Source of the DNA: Ancalomicrobiaceae bacterium
Lineage (GTDB): Bacteria > Pseudomonadota > Alphaproteobacteria > Rhizobiales > Ancalomicrobiaceae
Assembly: GCA_031291575.1 (NCBI GenBank)
Contig: JARLIT010000006.1
Location: 1-59,865, forward strand
Reading direction: 5' to 3'
DNA: 59,865 bases
The notes under the pieces were generated by a model. That model had not been told where the DNA came from and searched no databases. It saw only the letters and a list, made by a program, of their open reading frames with translations. How positions within the stretch are numbered: position 1 is the stretch's first letter; each line of letters opens with the position of its first letter. Both the position numbers and the translations under genes were made by a program. This document shows, piece after piece, positions 57,867 to 59,865 of the stretch.

Positions 57867-58200
57867 GGTAGTCCATCCTTCATTCGATCGTCGAGCCGAC
57901 TGCCGCAACCAACGTGGGCGCTAGGTCAACCGTCCCGCCAAGTGTTTGGAAAGTCCGCCCTCTATATTGACGCCCCCCCGGCGCGTCAAGTGTGGATCTC
58001 CCGAGATTCGTCTTATCCGCTGAGATTGCTTGCAATGCAGGAGCGCCAAGCCCAACAATAGGCCAAATCGCGCGTTAACGGAGCGTCCGTTTCGCCAGAC
58101 TCCTCAGCGGCTTCCCAGATCGTCGGCACGGTCGGAGCGTCGCTCTATTGTGTTCCACACCCGTTTTGTGCTGCCTGCAAGCATTGTCAGGGAGATCCGC
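57867..58200. other. 334-base divergent region rpmB/DUF3108
   Basis: It contains the rpmB promoter at 57961-57989 and the start region of the DUF3108 copy B transcript. A frame that prolongs copy B upstream to 58030 is Arg/Ser-rich and not credible. Confidence 0.5.
57961..57989 (-). promoter_or_regulatory. sigma70-type promoter of rpmB
   Basis: On the minus strand TTGACG (57989-57984) and TATAGA (57966-57961) are 17 bases apart, five of six matches each. The -35 box and spacer form an inverted repeat, TTGACGC ... GCGTCAA, a possible operator. The leader is about 90 bases. Confidence 0.65.
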
Positions 58201-59049
58201 GTGCTGATCGTCGACGCTCAGAAGCCTCTCATCGCATTGGGAAGTCTCATCCTCGGCGGCCTTCTGATGGCCGCCGCTCCGGTCCCGCCGACGCCGGACG
58301 GCGAGATCACGGCCAAATACAAGATCAGTTTCATCAACATCGACATGGCGCGCGCCAACCTCGCCGCCAAATTGGAGCATGGCCTCTACACCGTGCGCGT
58401 CGGCTACAAGACGACCGGCATCGTCAAGCTGTTCGCCACCGCTTCAGGTGACGTGGTCGCCTCGGGCAGCCTCGAGTCCGGCAAACCCGCGCCGAGCGCG
58501 TTCGTCCAGACGGCACGCGAGAATTCCAAGGATTCCAAAGTCAATCTCGCCATTTCGGATGGGGCCATCACCTCGGTCGAAGCGACACCGCCCCTGTCGC
58601 CCGACCCGAACCGCGTGCCCGTGGGCGACGCCGCCAAGAAGAACGTCATCGATCCCTTATCGGCGCTGCTGATGCCGATCGCCAAGCCTAAGGAGCCGGG
58701 CAAGGATGCACTCGCGGCAAGTTGCGACCGCACCATTCCGATCTTCGACGGCTGGTCGCGCTACGACATCAAGCTGAGCCTCAAGGAGGTCAAGACCGTC
58801 GACAAGGCCGGCTTCAAGGGCCAGGCCGTGATCTGCTCGGTCCGCTGGGTGCCGGTGGCCGGCCACATTCCGGACCGCAAGGGCACCAAATTCATGGCCG
58901 AGAACAAGGACATCGACGTCATGCTGGCGCCGGCGGGCACATCCGGCTTCCTTATCCCCCTGCACATCGGCGTGCAAACGTTGCGCGGCCACATCGATGT
59001 CGACGCGACCGAGTTCTCCGCCAAGATCGTCATGCCGCCGGCGGAATGA
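58201..59049 (+). CDS. DUF3108 domain-containing exported protein (copy B)
   Basis: A 282-residue exported protein. The N-terminus LIALGSLILGGLLMAAAPVP acts as signal peptide. The body has the DUF3108 pattern seen in copy A: NVIDPLSALLMPI, PIFDGWSRYDIKLSLKEV, AVICSVRWVPVAGHI, then a beta-rich end. It is more canonical than copy A: GEITAKYKISFINIDMARAN resembles the usual YxxxxxGIxxG start. The start is GTG at 58201, with GGGAGATCCGC upstream. It is divergent from rpmB, the usual neighbour in Hyphomicrobiales. Function unknown. Confidence 0.88.
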   Translation: MLIVDAQKPLIALGSLILGGLLMAAAPVPPTPDGEITAKYKISFINIDMARANLAAKLEHGLYTVRVGYKTTGIVKLFATASGDVVASGSLESGKPAPSAFVQTARENSKDSKVNLAISDGAITSVEATPPLSPDPNRVPVGDAAKKNVIDPLSALLMPIAKPKEPGKDALAASCDRTIPIFDGWSRYDIKLSLKEVKTVDKAGFKGQAVICSVRWVPVAGHIPDRKGTKFMAENKDIDVMLAPAGTSGFLIPLHIGVQTLRGHIDVDATEFSAKIVMPPAE

Positions 59050-59286
59050 CAGAATGCCGTCGGCGCAGTTGCCGCCCGTTCCGCCGGATCGAGCCCGACG
59101 GACGCCGGCCTGGGTCGGGGGCTCACGCCAGCAGAGTGCATTGACGGCCGACGCCGTCCAGTTGCTCTTATTGCCGGATCTGATATAGCGTACTGCAATA
59201 TTCTTGACCGGATCCAGCGGTAATCAGCATGCTTTCTGGTCGTTTAATCTTTACTTCATTGTCCACGCCCCAATTTGGAGCCCCGC

Positions 59287-59865
59287 TTGCCAGCCCAGAT
59301 CGACGTTCTCCTCCCTGTCTATAATACCGCACGCTATCTGCGCACTTCTCTAGAAAGTATTCGAGACCAGACGTTCTCCGATTTTCGTGTGTTGATCATC
59401 GATGACGGCTCGACCGACGAGAGCCGCGACATTGCCGCTGCCTTTGCCGCCGAAGATTCCCGTTTCGAATTGATCGCCTTGCCGCATCGCGGACTGGTCG
59501 AAACGCTCAATCATGGCCTCGACCTGGTCACCGCGCCGATCGTCGCGCGCCAGGATGCCGACGACATCTCGGTTCCCGGCCGCTTTGCCATCGAACTGGC
59601 GTTCCTCGAACACAACCCGGATGTCTGCGCTGTGTCGGGCTGCTATTTCGACATGGACAGGCATGGCTTGCCGACATCCATCAACCGTTGGCCGACCCGG
59701 ATGCCACCGGCCGATCCCTTCGCGATTCCCGCCAGCGAGCCATATCTCAGCCACCCGTTTCTGATGCTGCGCACCGAGGCCATCCGCGCCATCAGCGGCT
59801 ATCGCCACATCAGGCATTCCGAGGACGCCGACCTCTACTGGCGACTGACACTCTACGGACGCATC
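59287..59865 (+). CDS. glycosyltransferase family 2 (3' end outside window)
   Basis: A GT-A fold sugar transferase of which the first 193 residues are seen. It begins PAQIDVLLPVYNTARYLRTS, followed by VLIIDDGSTDESRDIAAAF and the metal-binding DxD-like ARQDADDISVPGRF, then HSEDADLYWRLTLYGR. The start is TTG at 59287 with GGAG seven bases before it. It uses a nucleotide sugar to build surface polysaccharide, acceptor unknown. The open frame continues beyond 59865. Confidence 0.9.
   Translation, partial: MPAQIDVLLPVYNTARYLRTSLESIRDQTFSDFRVLIIDDGSTDESRDIAAAFAAEDSRFELIALPHRGLVETLNHGLDLVTAPIVARQDADDISVPGRFAIELAFLEHNPDVCAVSGCYFDMDRHGLPTSINRWPTRMPPADPFAIPASEPYLSHPFLMLRTEAIRAISGYRHIRHSEDADLYWRLTLYGRI

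Overview
The window reads as chromosome of a high-GC alphaproteobacterium, most likely in the order Hyphomicrobiales (Rhizobiales). The basis is the gene content and order: a DUF1178-nitrilase-grxC-comF block facing a BioC-like methyltransferase, a mutT-argJ-parvulin run facing secA, and a J protein followed by cobS-cobT. DraT and DraG at the left edge imply a nitrogen fixer, although no nif gene is present. The family assignment is inference from remembered synteny; no search was run.

Layout, left to right. 1-4440: tail of a coiled-coil protein, the nitrogenase ADP-ribosylation pair draT-draG, a CLC chloride transporter with CBS domains and a small secreted protein. 4.9-6.7 kb: YggT, a DUF167 protein and FolD. 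7-19.2 kb: a complete glycogen operon on the minus strand, glgP-glgB-glgC-glgA and a fused glgX-malQ gene, with a good sigma70-type promoter before glgP. 19.4-24.4 kb: a class I aminotransferase, the FtsK translocase and two small proteins. 24.6-30.8 kb: a gamma-glutamyltransferase-like enzyme, a small membrane protein, L32, a farnesyl diphosphate synthase type enzyme, a LuxR-type regulator and a YihY membrane protein. 31-42 kb: the housekeeping block DUF1178/nitrilase/grxC/comF, methyltransferase, an orphan Flp pilin, mutT, argJ, a TetR plus membrane-protein pair, parvulin and secA. 42.3-46.7 kb: sulfate activation genes cysQ, cysD and cysNC, then bolA. 46.8-52.8 kb: a hydrolase, bacterioferritin with its ferredoxin, a J-domain protein and cobaltochelatase subunits cobS-cobT. 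53-59.9 kb: two DUF3108 paralogues around a chemoreceptor, a YhhQ transporter and L28, then the start of a family 2 glycosyltransferase.

How the genes work together. GlgC makes ADP-glucose, GlgA extends the chain, GlgB branches it, GlgP shortens it, and the GlgX and MalQ halves of one polypeptide release and recycle the stubs. DraT and DraG switch nitrogenase reductase off and on. CysD/CysN/CysC convert sulfate to PAPS and CysQ removes PAP.

The most noteworthy non-coding signal is a family of about 70-80 bp palindromic elements at 35365, 35455 and 45231. They share a GACATT(T)G-type stem and, in two copies, a GTGCCGC loop; one of them supplies the argJ stop codon. Other palindromes are of the widely seen TCATTGCGAGCG and TCATCCCGGC types. 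I found no transposase, prophage, CRISPR array, rRNA or tRNA, and no obvious new multi-gene system. The best candidates for something unusual are the GlgX-MalQ fusion, the palindrome family and the TetR-controlled membrane-protein module inserted in a conserved block.
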